A stretch of DNA of 64,000 nt from the NCBI RefSeq assembly GCF_027580225.2, contig NC_073358.2:49252001-49316000 (forward strand), in the 5' to 3' direction. The notes beneath the pieces are model-generated. The model made no database searches. It was not told the origin of the DNA and was given only the letters and a program-made list of their open reading frames with translations. Origin of the DNA: Misgurnus anguillicaudatus. Lineage: Eukaryota > Chordata > Actinopteri > Cypriniformes > Cobitidae. The translations under genes and the position numbers were made by a program. The stretch's first letter is position 1. Each line of letters opens with the position of its first letter. Below, in pieces: positions 50,701-60,838 of this stretch.

Positions 50701-53700
50701 AATCAATAAAATAGCATTGTGCAATCCAATCATACTTCTTAAGAACAACTTCCTCCAACCCAATTCATCGATGCACCTTGTGTGTAATGTTGCCAAGTCA
50801 TCACTTACTTTTAAACTGTCCGGGTTAAAAATGAAAGGATTTTTTTCATTAGTTGTTGGGCTGTGAATGGTCATTGGGATGGTTTTGGGCTACATTTGAA
50901 TGTCCATTGGGGTGGTTTTGTTATGGGGATCTGGCAACCCATGCTGTGCGTTCATGCAAACATTTGGTTCGGATTATATAAAATGTGCATGTAATCTGCA
51001 ACATTTGAATCAGATTGGTGAATATAAACAATATTGTTGTCATCTGCTATCAAAATTGTTGAAAAAAGTTGCATTGAGTAATGATAAAATGCAGTAATGC
51101 AGAACTCATAATTCTGTATTTATTGCAGTGCTCCACTACGTGTGGTCTGGGTGCAATGTGGCGGTCGGTAGTCTGCAATTTGGGGCGTGATGAAGATTGT
51201 GCCAATCTGAAGAAGCCGGAACCGGCCCAACGATGCAACCTGCGACCGTGTGCCATCTGGAAGATGGGAAACTGGAGCCAGGTGAAGCCTCGTCTCATCT
51301 CAGATTTAACCCCCGATCTGCTCTATACTCTGATGATGACTGTCTGCCTCTCTCTGTAGTGTCCTAAAGGTTGTGTCGGTGATATGAAGCATCGTGACGT
51401 CCAGTGCATCGACACCCAGAGCAGACGCCCTTTAAGGCCGTTTCATTGTCAAGCTCTGTCCTACAAACCACCCAGCAGTGCCGCCTGTAACACTCAGCCC
51501 TGTCTACGGTGGGCGTTCACACCCTGGGGCGAGGTACTGATCTGATGTGGTTGACTGATCTTTAACTTGTGTGCTTAAAAAAGAAACAACCTAAGGATGG
51601 TCCAATGAAAAATCTCTGCATGTGTTGTATGATTGACAGTGCTCTGAAAGCTGTGGACAGGGATTCAGGAACAGGTTTGTGTTTTGTCCCAAATCTGAGC
51701 GATGTAACATCACACTCAAACCCAACAGTACAGAGCCCTGCTATCTTCAGCCGTGCAGTCGCTGGGTGTCTGAGGATTGGGCTGAGGTAACTCACTTCAC
51801 ACATGGCAGTAGCTACGTTTACATGAACACCTTTAGCCTCCATCAGAATTAAATCATTCTATCATAGATTTGATTGATTGACAGGCAGATTTGATTGATT
51901 GACAGGTAGATTTTGATTGATTGACAGGCAGATTTGATTGATGGGCAGATTTAATTGATTGACAGGTAGGTTTTGATTGATTGACAGGCAGATTTGATTG
52001 ATTGGCAGACTTGATTGATTGACAGGGAGGTTTTGATGGATTGACAGGCATATTTGATAGATTGACAGGCAGATTTGATTGATGGGCAGATTTAATTGAT
52101 TGACAGGTAGGTTTTGATTGATTGACAGGCAGATTTGATTGATGGGCAGAATTGATTGATTGACAGGAAGGTTTTGATTGATTGACAGGCAGATTTGATT
52201 GATTGACAGGCAGATTTGATTGATGGGCAGATTTAATTGATTGACAGGTAGGTTTTGATTGATTGACAGGCAGATTTGATTGATTGACGGGCAGATTTGA
52301 TTGATTGACAGGCAGATTTGATTGAATGACAGGCAGGTTTAATTGATTGACAGGCCCAGCAAGTCTCATTCACTAATAATTGCGTACGTTTTTCATATAT
52401 ATACGGACATTTGAACTTCTTATGAAAACTTTCCGCCTAATTCACAACATGTGCGTAGGCACATGAGTTTGTTCTTATATTTGTTCTTACGTTAGTGAAT
52501 TTGGAGTGTTCTACATGAGCGGCCGCGTGCACAAGTTTGGTAATTTGCATAAAACACGCCCAAACCATCTCCATATAAGGGCTTTCCGCAGCGCAGGTCT
52601 AAAGAAATTTTACAGCAGTTTGTCATAGAAGCAAAAGAGCTCGAAAAGAAATCCATGATGATATTTATTATCGGTAAAGTTTCGTTTTGCTTTGCATTTT
52701 TTATTTGGGAGGTTTTGCTGTCGCTGGATGAAGCCAGTGCTGTCCACCGACCGGAGTAACATTAATGAAGTATTGGATATGTTTACAAATATGACATTAA
52801 TATGACAGAGACGCGCATCTGTAAAATAAAAACAGACAGGAGATCAAGTGATTGACGGTTGGACTTCTCATTACATTTACATGACATTTACATTTAGGCA
52901 TTAAGCAGACGCTTTTATATAGAGATGTAAAAAGTGAAGATATATTATATATATATTTTATATATCAACATTATTATAAACATTATAATTATAGCCTAGT
53001 ATTTGATTATAGCGTATGTGATTATTGCGTATGAGTGGTTTCATTATCAAGAAATTTTAATTCAAACGTTTTTGTTGAATCACGATTTGTTTGTGAAAAC
53101 ATCCGTACGCACGGAGCTGGTTAGTACCGGATTACATGTAATCTGGATTACGTAATCAGATTCCAAAAATCAAGTACTTGTAATTAGATTAAACTACATT
53201 TTAAAATACTCATAATCAGACTACTGTTACTATTTTATGGATTACATGATTACATATTATTCACACTATGGCAGTATGATGTTTACAATTTTGTAAAATG
53301 TTTTACATTTTTCATAATAAATTTACTTAACGCTTATATACGTTCGTGATTGTTCGAGTTTTTCCGGGGAAGAGGGGGAGGAGAGAAGAAACGACGAGAC
53401 AAGATGCAAATTTAATATATTTTTTCCCCTCTTTATATATTTGAAATCAAATAAGATTTGTCAAAAGTAATCTAAATGTAATAGAGTAGTGAGATTACAT
53501 TACCAACGATGTGTAATCTAAGAGATTATATTACTGACTACAAATTTTGCCATGTAATTCGTAATCATTAATGGATTACAATTCATAAGTAATCTACGCA
53601 CAAATTTGTGCGTACACATGTCTTATGAATGAGACCCAATTACTTTTGACAGTCTAGGTTAACTTTAAACCCGATGTAGTCCGGAATTTGGTTACCTGTC

Positions 53701-55200
53701 TTTTTTTTAAATTACTTGTAAGATGTATGATCATGTAAGCAAAGTCAACAGTGATTATAAGGTGTTTTATTTTAAAGGAATATTCCATTTTCTTAAAAGA
53801 AAAATCCAGATAATTTACTCACCACCATGTCATCCAAAATGTTGATGTCTTTCTTTGTTCAGTCGAGAAGAAATTATGTTTTTTGAGGAAAACATTGCAG
53901 GATTTTTCTCATTTTAATGGACTTTAATAGACACCAACATTTAATACTTAACTCAACACGTAACAGTTTTTTTCAACGGAGTTTTAAAGGACTATAAACA
54001 ATCCCAAACGAAGCATAAGGGTCTTATCTAGCAAAACGATTGTCATTTTTGACAAGAAAAATAACAAATATACACGCAATACGTAATGACGTCAAGAGGT
54101 CACAGAAGACGAACGCGAAACTCCGCCCTAGTGTTTGCAGGTGTGTTGAAGGAGGACCGTTCCGACGTTGTTGTGTGTCAACTGATGCTAGTTAATGTCT
54201 TTGTGTCAGTGTGTTGTTTGGAAAGGTCCGCAGGTGTGCGTTTTATATATTTAACACGTGACCTCCCTACGTCACTACGCATTTACATTAGGTTGCGCTG
54301 GACCGGATCTAGACGAGAAATTGTGGTTTAAAAGAGCATTTTTTTTTTCTTGTCAAAAATGACAATCGTTTCGCTAGATAAGACACTTATGCCTCGTTTG
54401 GGATTGTTTATAGTCCTTTGAAACTCCGTTGAAAAAAAACTGTGACGTGTTGAGTTAAGTGTTAATTGTTGGTGTCTATTAAAGTCCATTAAAATGAGAA
54501 AAATCCTGCAATGTTTTCCGCAAAAAACATAATTTCTTCTCGACTGAACAAAGAAAGACATCAACATTTTGGATGACATGGTGGTGAGTAAATTATCTGG
54601 ATTTTTCTTTTAAGAAAATGGAATATTCCTTTATTATCTATTTATTTTTAGGCTATGGTTGGACTCCATCCTAGATATCTGGGGTTTGTTTAAACGGCTA
54701 TTGGACGTTATAGATAGCTGTTCAAATATTTTAGATATGCTTGCTAGAAGGTTTTACTTCATTGACAGGCTGGTTTTGATTGGTTGACAGTGCTCTAGGA
54801 GCTGCGGTGGAGGACTTCAGAAGCGAGTGGTGAGATGTGTAAATGAGGAGACCGGAGACGAAGAGAAAACTTCACACTGTGCACAAAACGATAAACCCGA
54901 CAGTGTTCAGACCTGCAACATGGACGACTGTAAAACTGATCGTGGTAGGTTTATTTACATTATCACTTTATCGTAGATTCACAAAGATGAGAAAGAATAA
55001 AGTGCACAGCAACATTTTCAATTAATTAAATTTTTTATGTTAAAGCCTTTCTGTGCAGACTCTCTTTTCTTCTGTTGTGTGCAGGGCTGAAGTGTAAGAG
55101 AAACAGCATGTCAACACTTTTCTGCGAGAAACTCAAGCTGTTGGGTCGATGCTCTCTGCGTTCAATCCTTAAGCAGTGTTGCGTCACATGTACGATGTAA
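25085..55200 (+). CDS. adamts12: ADAMTS12, secreted zinc metalloprotease (complete coding region)
   Basis: Secreted matrix protease; mammalian ADAMTS12 cleaves COMP and aggrecan. Twenty-four coding exons: 25085-25214, 26835-27193, 34455-34635, 35366-35607, 35765-35848, 36008-36132, 36468-36617, 36716-36859, 36950-37094, 37314-37406, 37495-37640, 40412-40581, 43241-43374, 45252-45372, 45545-45789, 45897-46038, 46205-46331, 46649-46859, 48517-49422, 51129-51281, 51360-51533, 51640-51786, 54791-54944 and 55085-55200. All junctions are GT-AG and in phase: 4599 nt, 1532 residues (human about 1594). ADAMTS12 is favoured over its sister ADAMTS7 by [43 protein letters not shown] and YGPNATFC. A second in-frame ATG at 25103 has the better start context and would still precede the signal peptide core. 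An AATAAA at 58284 with GT-rich sequence after it is a possible distal polyadenylation signal. Confidence 0.94.
25993..26078. repeat. Microsatellite (TA)n
   Basis: About 43 TA units in adamts12 intron 1. Confidence 0.95.
26211..26399 (+). pseudogene. Tc1/mariner transposase C-terminal fragment
   Basis: 62 residues to a stop: [20 protein letters not shown], then [16 protein letters not shown] and [12 protein letters not shown]. The SPDLNP-E-LWD motif is the end of the DDE domain of Tc1/mariner transposases. The sequence after the stop (GGTGTTCCTAATAATCC then TTTAGGTGAGTG) resembles the element's 3' end. The 5' part of the gene is missing. It lies in adamts12 intron 1. Confidence 0.8.
28011..28366 (+). 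repeat. Dispersed repeat, copy 1
   Basis: Aligns with 34028-34417 over most of its length: GTGTGGTTCGTAATTTCAAAA, GAGCGTCTCTTTTATCATAA, GACGCAACAAACA, and the end GAGCCACCACTG. Internal mirrored blocks (TTTATGATAAAAGAGAC and its inverse) suggest a fold-back DNA element. Both copies lie in adamts12 intron 2. Confidence 0.65.
28436..28660 (+). repeat. Dispersed fish repeat (ATAGACTGTAAAAA type)
   Basis: ATAGACTGTAAAAAAATATG, GACGTAGTGTCTGTGATGTC and ACCCATAAG followed by a run ending GGCCAGCCTCTAGTGGCCAG. Recalled as a common cyprinid repeat; family not certain. Confidence 0.45.
30830..30955 (+). repeat. Dispersed fish repeat (CCTGGAGGGCCACTGTCCTG type)
   Basis: GGGGTGGGCATTCTTGGTCC, TGGAGGGCCACTGTCCTGCA and CTGGAGACCACTGCC with mirrored ends; a frequent short non-autonomous element in cyprinid introns and 3' UTRs. 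Confidence 0.5.
32111..32402. mobile_element. hAT (CAGTGGTTCTCAAACTGG type) element, copy 1
   Basis: CAGTGGTTGTCAAACTGG at the left and ATTGAGAACCACTG at the right. Flanks tattagag and ttttagag are a near-perfect 8-bp target duplication. The interior has poly-G/poly-C blocks next to TGCACCGTACA. Confidence 0.8.
32674..32745. repeat. Microsatellite (CA)n
   Basis: About 36 CA units in adamts12 intron 2. Confidence 0.95.
32997..33295. repeat. Half copy of the divergent palindromic family A2-like element
   Basis: TTAAAGGAAAACATCATCG, TTTTTCAATATTTTACTA, TTAGCCTAGCCCCATTCATT match the left arm of the element at 42431-43092. The other arm is missing. Copy 3 of family A starts directly after it. 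Confidence 0.55.
33296..34005. mobile_element. Palindromic element, family A, copy 3
   Basis: TTAA-flanked, same termini as copies 1 and 2; arms nearly complete, with about 20 bp lost from the right arm (around CGCTTAGCACC). It lies in adamts12 intron 2, 450 bp upstream of the short exon 3. Confidence 0.85.
34028..34417 (+). repeat. Dispersed repeat, copy 2
   Basis: See copy 1 at 28011-28366. It ends 37 bp upstream of adamts12 exon 3. Confidence 0.65.
35366..37094 (+). other. adamts12: adamts12 catalytic domain (exons 4-9)
   Basis: Residues 224-520. Exon 4 opens with an acidic and Gln-rich linker and a second furin-type site (RPRR, then [13 protein letters not shown]). The zinc motif HELGHSFGIPHD (His419, Glu420, His423, His429) spans the exon 7-8 junction. 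The Met-turn is [20 protein letters not shown] closes the catalytic domain, and the disintegrin-like part starts in exon 9 ([13 protein letters not shown]). All catalytic residues are present. Confidence 0.92.
37870..39475. repeat. 1.6-kb (CACT)n-based minisatellite in adamts12 intron 11
   Basis: Runs of CACT are interspersed with CATATACTGACT and GATTCACTCA in a loose higher-order pattern of some 30-60 bp. A block of over 100 bp (38310-38460 and 38490-38640) repeats nearly exactly. The intron splits TSP1 repeat 1. Confidence 0.95.
39619..39902. mobile_element. hAT (CAGTGGTTC type) element, copy 2, perfect target duplication
   Basis: CAGTGGTTCCCAAACG at the left and GTTTGCAAACCACTG at the right. 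Both flanks are TGCTACAC (39611-39618 and 39903-39910), an exact 8-bp duplication. Same family as 32111-32402. Confidence 0.85.
40770..41060 (+). repeat. TTAA-type repeat end (TTAAAGGACAAGTTCGGTAT)
   Basis: A recognisable terminal block follows exon 12 by 190 bp: TTAAAGGACAAGTTCGGTAT then TTACACTTAAAGCCCTG. The other end was not found, so the boundary at the right is arbitrary. Confidence 0.45.
42431..43092. mobile_element. Older divergent palindromic element related to family A
   Basis: Left arm (CAATATTTTACTATGTTCTT, CTCAACTTAGA) pairs with the right arm (TCTAAGTTGAAGTAAGAGCA, TAGTAAAATATTG). The layout matches family A (GGCTAAATGCTAAC, GCACTTAATCTTTG, ACAAAATAAAACGTGGC), but sequence has drifted between arms. 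Confidence 0.65.
43484..44159. mobile_element. TTAA fold-back element, family I, copy 1
   Basis: TTAAAGGAATATTCAACTTTC at the left; TGGAGTAAACCTTTAA at the right. The arms share CATCCAAGATGT and AGTCGAGAAA in inverse. It follows exon 13 of adamts12 by about 110 bp. Confidence 0.65.
46350..46605. mobile_element. hAT (CAGTGGTTC type) relic filling adamts12 intron 17
   Basis: Left GTAGTTCTAAAACTTTTTGG, a CCCCCC/AAAATG middle, and right CCAGTTTGAGAACCAGTGG. Same family as 39619-39902. It makes up about 255 of the 317 bases of this intron. Confidence 0.65.
47191..47666. mobile_element. MITE family B, copy 4
   Basis: Full-length: TACACTGCAAAAAAATATTT and the inverse CATTTTTTGCAGTGTA. In adamts12 intron 18. 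Confidence 0.8.
49790..50375. mobile_element. TTAA fold-back element, family I, degraded copy
   Basis: Shares CCCGATAATTTACTCACCCC, CATAAGGGTCTTATCTAGCA and the reverse GGTTTGGTTAAAAAGTAC with the other family I copies. The ends are lost. Intron 19. Confidence 0.5.
51858..52350. repeat. Tandem array TTGATTGATTGACAGGCAG in adamts12 intron 22
   Basis: About 18-20 units of roughly 22-28 bp with the core GATTGATTGACAGG, some as GATTGATGGGCAGA. Each unit ends in a pyrimidine-poor but usable AG. Very similar sequence (ATTGACAGGCTGGTTTTGAT, then TGGTTGACAG) forms the real 3' splice site of exon 23 at 54760-54790. Confidence 0.92.
52361..53637. mobile_element. Element with GTCTCATTCA ends, carrying an inner GGATTACA-rich insertion
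   Basis: Outer ends AAGTCTCATTCACTAATAAT and TTATGAATGAGAC invert; inner blocks GCGTACG and CGTACACATG also pair. About 53115-53590 is a separate sequence of GTAATCAGATTAC-like blocks. It separates the tandem array from exon 23. Confidence 0.55.
53772..54634. mobile_element. TTAA fold-back element, family I, copy 2
   Basis: Arms of about 300 bp: TTAAAGGAATATTCCATTTT to TCTTGTCAAAAATGAC and back, ending GAAAATGGAATATTCC and TTTA (right TTAA mutated). It ends about 150 bp before exon 23. Confidence 0.75.
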
Positions 55201-55515
55201 TACAGAGGTCACACAATAAGGTCAAATTTGGTTCATTGATGTAAAGCAGAAACTTCTGGACATGTGAAATGGGTTCACGATGATCTAGTCTACAAAAAAG
55301 ACAGATGGTACACTCAGATATGTATTTTTATACTTGAACATGAGAATAGTGAGCGAATTAAAAAGTGCATCTTAGGATCCCACACACATTTAAAACAGCT
55401 GTCATTCATTATATTTGGGAAATTATCATGTGCTTTCACCTACAAAGGTACTTTCAACTCGGATGAATATTTTACTGTTGACTTTTTTTTATAGATTTTT
55501 CTTTTATATCAGAAC

Positions 55516-55911
55516 TAGAGGTCTTCTTGGGTCCAAAGAAATGTATTCGACCCAAAAAGACTCGAATCACTTTTTACCCGAACCTGACTTGCATAAATTA
55601 TTTTTTTTTAAAAGAAAGACCCGACCTGAGACAAACGATAAAAACGAACCTACCGTCAACCACACGATGTCGCAAGCGCTCTTTGCAAACAGAGGAGGGG
55701 TTGGAAAAGGACTCGATGCATACACGTGAGATAGTTTGAGTCGTCTCGGGTCCGTTTGGCAAAAACAGATTAATTTTACATTACCCGAGACCCGATGCTG
55801 CTATTTTTATACCCGACCTGTGTCCAAGGCACACGTGAAACCTTAAGACCCAAACCTGTTCAGGTCAAACCTCTGGTTTTCGGATTTAAGTGGACCTGTG
55901 AAGACCCCTAA
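55516..55911. mobile_element. hAT-like element (AGGTCTTC..GGGTCC ends)
   Basis: Left AGAGGTCTTCTTGGGTCC; right GGACCTGTGAAGACCCCTA in inverse; interior rich in ACCCGA and CGGGTC blocks, as in a common fish hAT family (recalled). Confidence 0.55.
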
Positions 55912-56407
55912 TCAAAACAACAAACTTTCAAAATTTCTCCTGCAATCCATAACTGTTTTAAAAAAACTGATACTAAGCAAGCACATGAAAAGTCAGAGTC
56001 TCCTTACCTTACCCTGATTCACAGCTGTAAACTTATAATAATGATTTATAATTTGAGCTGTTGGGTTGATTTTTGCTGGAAATTTCAGCTGTTTTTCAAC
56101 AAACGTAAATATTGGTAACCTGCAATTTTAGGTGTCGAACAGAGATGGCGATAGAGATGCAAAAGCAGACTATTTCTGGGCCACCTAGGCTACATGACCC
56201 TGGACCACAAAACCAGACATATTTTTTGAAATTGAATGAATAAATAATCTTTCTGTTGATGTATGTTTTTTTTTAGGATAGGACAATATTTGGCACAGTT
56301 AAAACTATTTGATAATCTGGAAGCTGAGGGTGCAAAAACTATTTTTTTTAGTAAATCACCTTTAAAGTTGTCCAAATAAAGTCCTTAGCAACACATATTA
56401 CTAATGA

Positions 56408-57320
56408 TTAAAGGAATATTCAATTTTCTTAAAAGAAAAATCCAGATAGTTTGCTCGCCGCCGTGTCGTCCGAGATGTCGATGTCTTTCTTTGTTCAGTC
56501 GAGAGGAGGTTATGTTTTTTGGGGGGAGCATTGCAGGATTTTTCTCATTTTAATGGACTTTAATAGACACCAACAATTAATACTTAACTCAACACGTGGC
56601 GGTTTTTGTCAACGGAGTTTCAAAGGACTATAAACAATCCCAAACGAGGCATAAGGGTCTTATCTAACAAAACGATTGTCATTTTTGACAAGAAAAATAA
56701 CAAATATACACTTTTAAAGCACAACTTCTCGTCTAGATCCGGTCGTGATGTGCCAGCTGACCCCACGCAATACGTCAAGAGGTCACAGAAGACGAACGCG
56801 AAACTTCGCCCCAGTGTTTACAAGTGTGTTGAAAGAGGACCGTTCCGACGTTGTTGTATGTGGAATGATACTAATTAATGTCTTTGTGTCAGTTTATTGT
56901 TTACAATGGTCCGCAAATGTGCGTTTTATATATGTAACACGTGACCTCCCTACGTCACTACGCATTTACGTTAGGTCGCGCTGGACCGGACCTAAACGAA
57001 AAGTTGTGGTTTGGAGGAGTATATTTGTTGTTTTTCTTGTCAAAAATAACAATCGTTTTGCTAAATAAGACCCTTGTGCCTCGTTTGGGATTGTTTGTGG
57101 TCCTTTGAAACTCCGTTGGAAAAAACTGTTACGTGTTGAGTTAAGTATTAATTGTTGGTGTCTATTAAAGTCCATTAAAATGAGAAAAATCCTGCAATGT
57201 TTTCCTCAAAAAACATAATTTCTTCTCAACTGAACAAAGAAAGACATCAACATTTTGGGTGACATTGTGGTGAGGAGGTTGTCTGGATTTTTGTTTTGGG
57301 AAAATGGAATATTCCTTTAA
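56408..57320. mobile_element. TTAA fold-back element, family I, copy 3
   Basis: TTAA at 56408-56411 and 57317-57320; arms of about 300 bp as in copy 2 and closely similar to it, so a recent family. Confidence 0.8.
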
Positions 57321-58347
57321 TACATTTTTATATAAATATATTTACGCTAGGAAATTTACTAAATAAATTACAAAAAAACCCCTAATATCCTAATTATATT
57401 TAGCATTAAAAATCAATTGATAATTTTGACCCATACAATGTATTGTTGGCTATTGCTACAAATAAACCCATGTGACTTATGAGTGGTTTTGTGGTCAACA
57501 AAAATACAAGTTTTCACTGTGACAAAACAATACCTGTTGAGAGAGAAAGAGAAAGTTAGTGTTTTTTTTTTATAAAAGATGCGGTCAATATCTGTGTCAA
57601 GTATTTTTGTATAAATGACTTTCAAGCCTGCATTAAAATCTCAGGTTATTGGATGTTTTGTTTTTTTCACTTTGGTGCAAATGTTTGGACAGAAACATTT
57701 TTACATTTTTAACATTTTCATAAACATGCATTTCGTATCAGACAGAATTTCTATACATATACAATGCTTTTTAAATCTCTGTTCATTAATGCACAAAAAG
57801 AAAAGTAAAACTGTGAAGTAAATAAGTTATTCCTAAATATCGCATGATTTTCAGATTAATAACTTGCGTGGAGAGAATTTCTGTAATTCAATTTATTCAA
57901 ATCATTTCTTGTGTCTCTATGGAACAGATTAACATGCTACAGGTCACCATTTATTATATTATTAATGCAAATCTTATTTCTTGTAAACCACTTAACAAAC
58001 ACATTTGAAATCCTATCTCAGGATATGTGCATTAATGATTGTGTCTGCACTGTATTTGTGGTGTTTTTTTTTTCTAATTCATGTATTTTTATGTATAAAC
58101 TGTGTAAATGTTGTTGTATTTGTGTGGTTCATGGTGCTGGTAACGGTTGGTGCTTCATCATCTGGTGCTTAATAACACTGTTAACAGATTCAATGCACAT
58201 TGTTGAATGGAGGAGTTGCAGGTTCAATCCTCTTCAGCTTTTAAATCGGGCATGAATGTTTTATAGTGAAACAGCTTGTGTGTAATAAATACAGTCATGA
58301 TGTGAGCAAGATCTTGTGCGTCTCTTCTAATTAATTATTTGCAAGTC
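57321..58347 (+). other. AT-rich unique stretch, possible distal 3' UTR of adamts12
   Basis: No repeat family seen. AATAAA at 58284-58289 is followed by a GT/T-rich stretch (TTGTGCGTCTCTTC), which fits a polyadenylation site. Assignment to adamts12 is a guess from position. Confidence 0.35.
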
Positions 58348-59007
58348 TTAAAGGTGCATTGTGTAACTTTTTGTTGGACAGAAATGCAATATAATAAATG
58401 GACAAACTGCTCTATAAGAGCGCGTTTTGTCACTACGTTGTCTCATACGACGACAACATAATTGCCCTGCACCGGCTACCGTAGCTTCTCTATGCATTTC
58501 AAAAGAAAGGTTGGGCCTTTTTTAAGATGTCGAATGAATCTTTGGTGTCCCCAGAGCACATATGTGAAGTTTTAGCTCAAAATATCATATAAATAATTTA
58601 TTATAGCATGTTAAAATAGCCACTTTGTAGGTGTGTGCAAAAATGTGGCGTTTTGGGTGTGTCCTTTAAAATGCAAATAAGCTGATGTAATCAAACACTG
58701 ATTACAATGATGGTGGTTTGTTGCAATTAAAAATCAATTGTGCTTTTCTCTGCACTAAATGGCAGTGCTGTGGTTGGATAGTGCAGATTAAGGGGCGGTA
58801 TTATTATAATAAGAGCTCCTTATGACATGATAAGGAGAGCCAAATTTCAACAACCTATTTTTTCATGTGCTTGTGGAAAATAGTTTACCAAAACTAAGTT
58901 ACTGGGTTGATCTTTTTCACATTTTCTAGGCTGATAGAAGCACTGGGGACCCAATCATAGCACTTAAACATGCTAAAAGTCAGATTTTCATGCCATGGCC
59001 CCTTTAA
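58348..59007. mobile_element. TTAA-bounded composite repeat
   Basis: Left TTAAAGGTGCATTGTGTAAC (family C-like start); right CATGCCATGGCCCCTTTAA, which is the end of another TTAA family. Probably two degraded elements side by side. Confidence 0.5.
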
Positions 59008-60034
59008 TGCAGCATGACCTCATTATTTTGTTTAATGGACAAAAATAATTTTTTGTACAAAACACAACTTGAATCGGTGGGCTAAACACAATGCACAAAC
59101 TTTATTATTTGTTTTTCATTTTATGTCCATTGTTATTTTAATCCCATGCACATATTTATTAAATGTATAGTAAGTTAAAGTTTGCTTTGATCGAAGCGCC
59201 TGCTAAATGCACAAATGTAAATGCAACGTGTGGCGTTTTTCAGGTCACCGTAAACAGGAAGAAATGACTCTGCAATCCAAACCATGCCAGCTCGTTCTCC
59301 ATTACAGAGGTCAGGTTAAATTAGGCCAGATTTGCCCGCTTCATTTGTTCCTTAAAACCCGAGACCCATTTGGCACCACAGAGATGTCAGCTGGGTTACA
59401 GAATGGTCACAGTTTGTTATAGCCTTAGATTTAGTAGGTTTCATGACAATGCACCTTACGTAATCTTGATTTCATCTCTTGTTATATAATCACCCATTAC
59501 CATATTGTTCTTTCAGGAAAGCGGGTTCAAATACACCTGGTGATTCTTAAATGGCAGTGAGACGACTTCCCTTTCCTGTGAATTACTAAATAATTCAGTC
59601 AGAAAGAGAGAGACCTGATTCAATGGTTCAGATTAAAAGCAGATCGTGCCATGATGTTAGTTAACCAGAACTGCTCAGCTAACATTACACTCTGGGAAAA
59701 ACGGCAGGACGACATCATGACATGATGTGAACATATTAACACGATTGAATGAAATCATTTAGACTAGAGCAAATGCTAACAGTGTATCCATAGAAAAAAA
59801 ATAACTAATGGATGTTTCATGGCAAACGTGTTCAGAAGGGGCACAACGAGAAACGATCGGTGCAAACAGACACCCGTGACACCTTCAGTGCACGCTCACC
59901 ACATCAAATATTTACATCAAGTAAATACATCAAGACGCTCGCTTGGTCAGAAAAGACATTCAAAGAGACATATATTTCTGAAACCGGGTCAAATGTACAA
60001 AGTTTCTTACTGTTGCTCACATGTTAAAGTCATC
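59008..60034. other. Intergenic sequence, nothing recognised
   Basis: Mixed-composition sequence without splice-linked coding potential or a repeat family that I can name. Confidence 0.5.
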
Positions 60035-60178
60035 ACCCTGCTGAAAAAAAACAGCATCAAACCAGCATGGACCAGCATGGGAATTACGCTGGTTTAGCTG
60101 GTGGTCACTAGCAAACCAGCACCAAAACACAACATATGCTGGTCTTGCTGGTATGCTGGTTTTTGCACCAGGGCAGGT
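60035..60178. mobile_element. Short MITE with CCTGCTGAAAAAA ends
   Basis: ACCCTGCTGAAAAAAAACAG and the right GGTTTTTGCACCAGGGCAGG frame repeated ACCAGCAT/ATGCTGGT blocks. A common cyprinid short element (recalled). Confidence 0.6.
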
Positions 60179-60301
60179 TATATTAATTTTAACCTGACTA
60201 ACTGAAAGCTCCAATCTGTGTCTTTAGCATAATCATGTGTGCCAAGCATGTATTATACATCAAATTGTGTAAGGACAGGTGTGCTATTTTTCTTTTTACA
60301 C

Positions 60302-60838
60302 TACCCAGTTTCATGTATAAATAGCCTGAAGTGTGAAAATTGTGCAATACATACGCCAAATTACACTTTGGCGTGCATATGATACGCCATCAGTCCTTCC
60401 CATTCACTTAAACTGTGCATTTTTTTGTCGTTTTATTTATTGGTTTCTCATTTTTTTCAGTTTTTTAAACCATTTTCGCTTGGGTTTAGGGTTAGATTTC
60501 AGATTTGCTTAAGGAGGTTATTTAATATACAGGTTTCTCCATGTTTTTGTCTATATTTAAGCCATGGTCGCTTGGAGTTGGGGTTAGAATTGGGGTTTGG
60601 ATGTCATTTTTATATAACAAAAGTTGTTCTAACCTTAAACCCAAGTGAAAATGGTAAAAAAATAGCAAAAAAAATTGAGAAACAAATAAATAAAACGACA
60701 AAAAAAGATGCGCCGTTTAAGTGAATGGGAAGGACTGGTGTATCATATGCACACCAAAGTGGAATTTGGAATAGGTATTGCACGATTTTCACATTTCGTG
60801 CTATTAACTGAATACGCAACTCCGTGAGACTGGGTTGA
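60302..60838. mobile_element. Fold-back element of about 0.54 kb
   Basis: Outer CCCAGTTTCATG / GTGAGACTGGGTT; inner arms GTGAAAATTGTGCAATAC and GTATTGCACGATTTTCAC, CCTTCCCATTCACTTAAAC and its inverse, and TTTTCGCTTGGGTTTAGGGT with its inverse. The two frames of 99 and 69 residues inside are by-products. Confidence 0.7.

Larger units (their letters stand above)
51129..55200 (+). other. adamts12: adamts12 C-terminal TSP1 repeats 5-8 and PLAC domain (exons 20-24)
   Basis: Residues 1286-1532. Repeats: [76 protein letters not shown]. Exons 20, 21 and 22 each end at phase 0 just after the WS/WGE/WAE block, the usual exon unit of these repeats. The last exon holds the PLAC domain ([20 protein letters not shown], then QCCVTC) and stops with CTM. 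Confidence 0.9.

Noticed and set aside
51854..52369. 171-residue minus-strand frame of repeated [16 protein letters not shown]
   Set aside because: It is a translation of the intron 22 tandem array, whose unit lengths happen to avoid stops. No start context or splice support, and it is antisense to adamts12.
25085..55200. Assignment to adamts7 instead of adamts12
   Set aside because: ADAMTS7 shares the mucin-like layout, but catalytic and disintegrin-like motifs ([41 protein letters not shown]) match what I recall of ADAMTS12. Some C-terminal residues are closer to ADAMTS7, so a tree would be a useful check.
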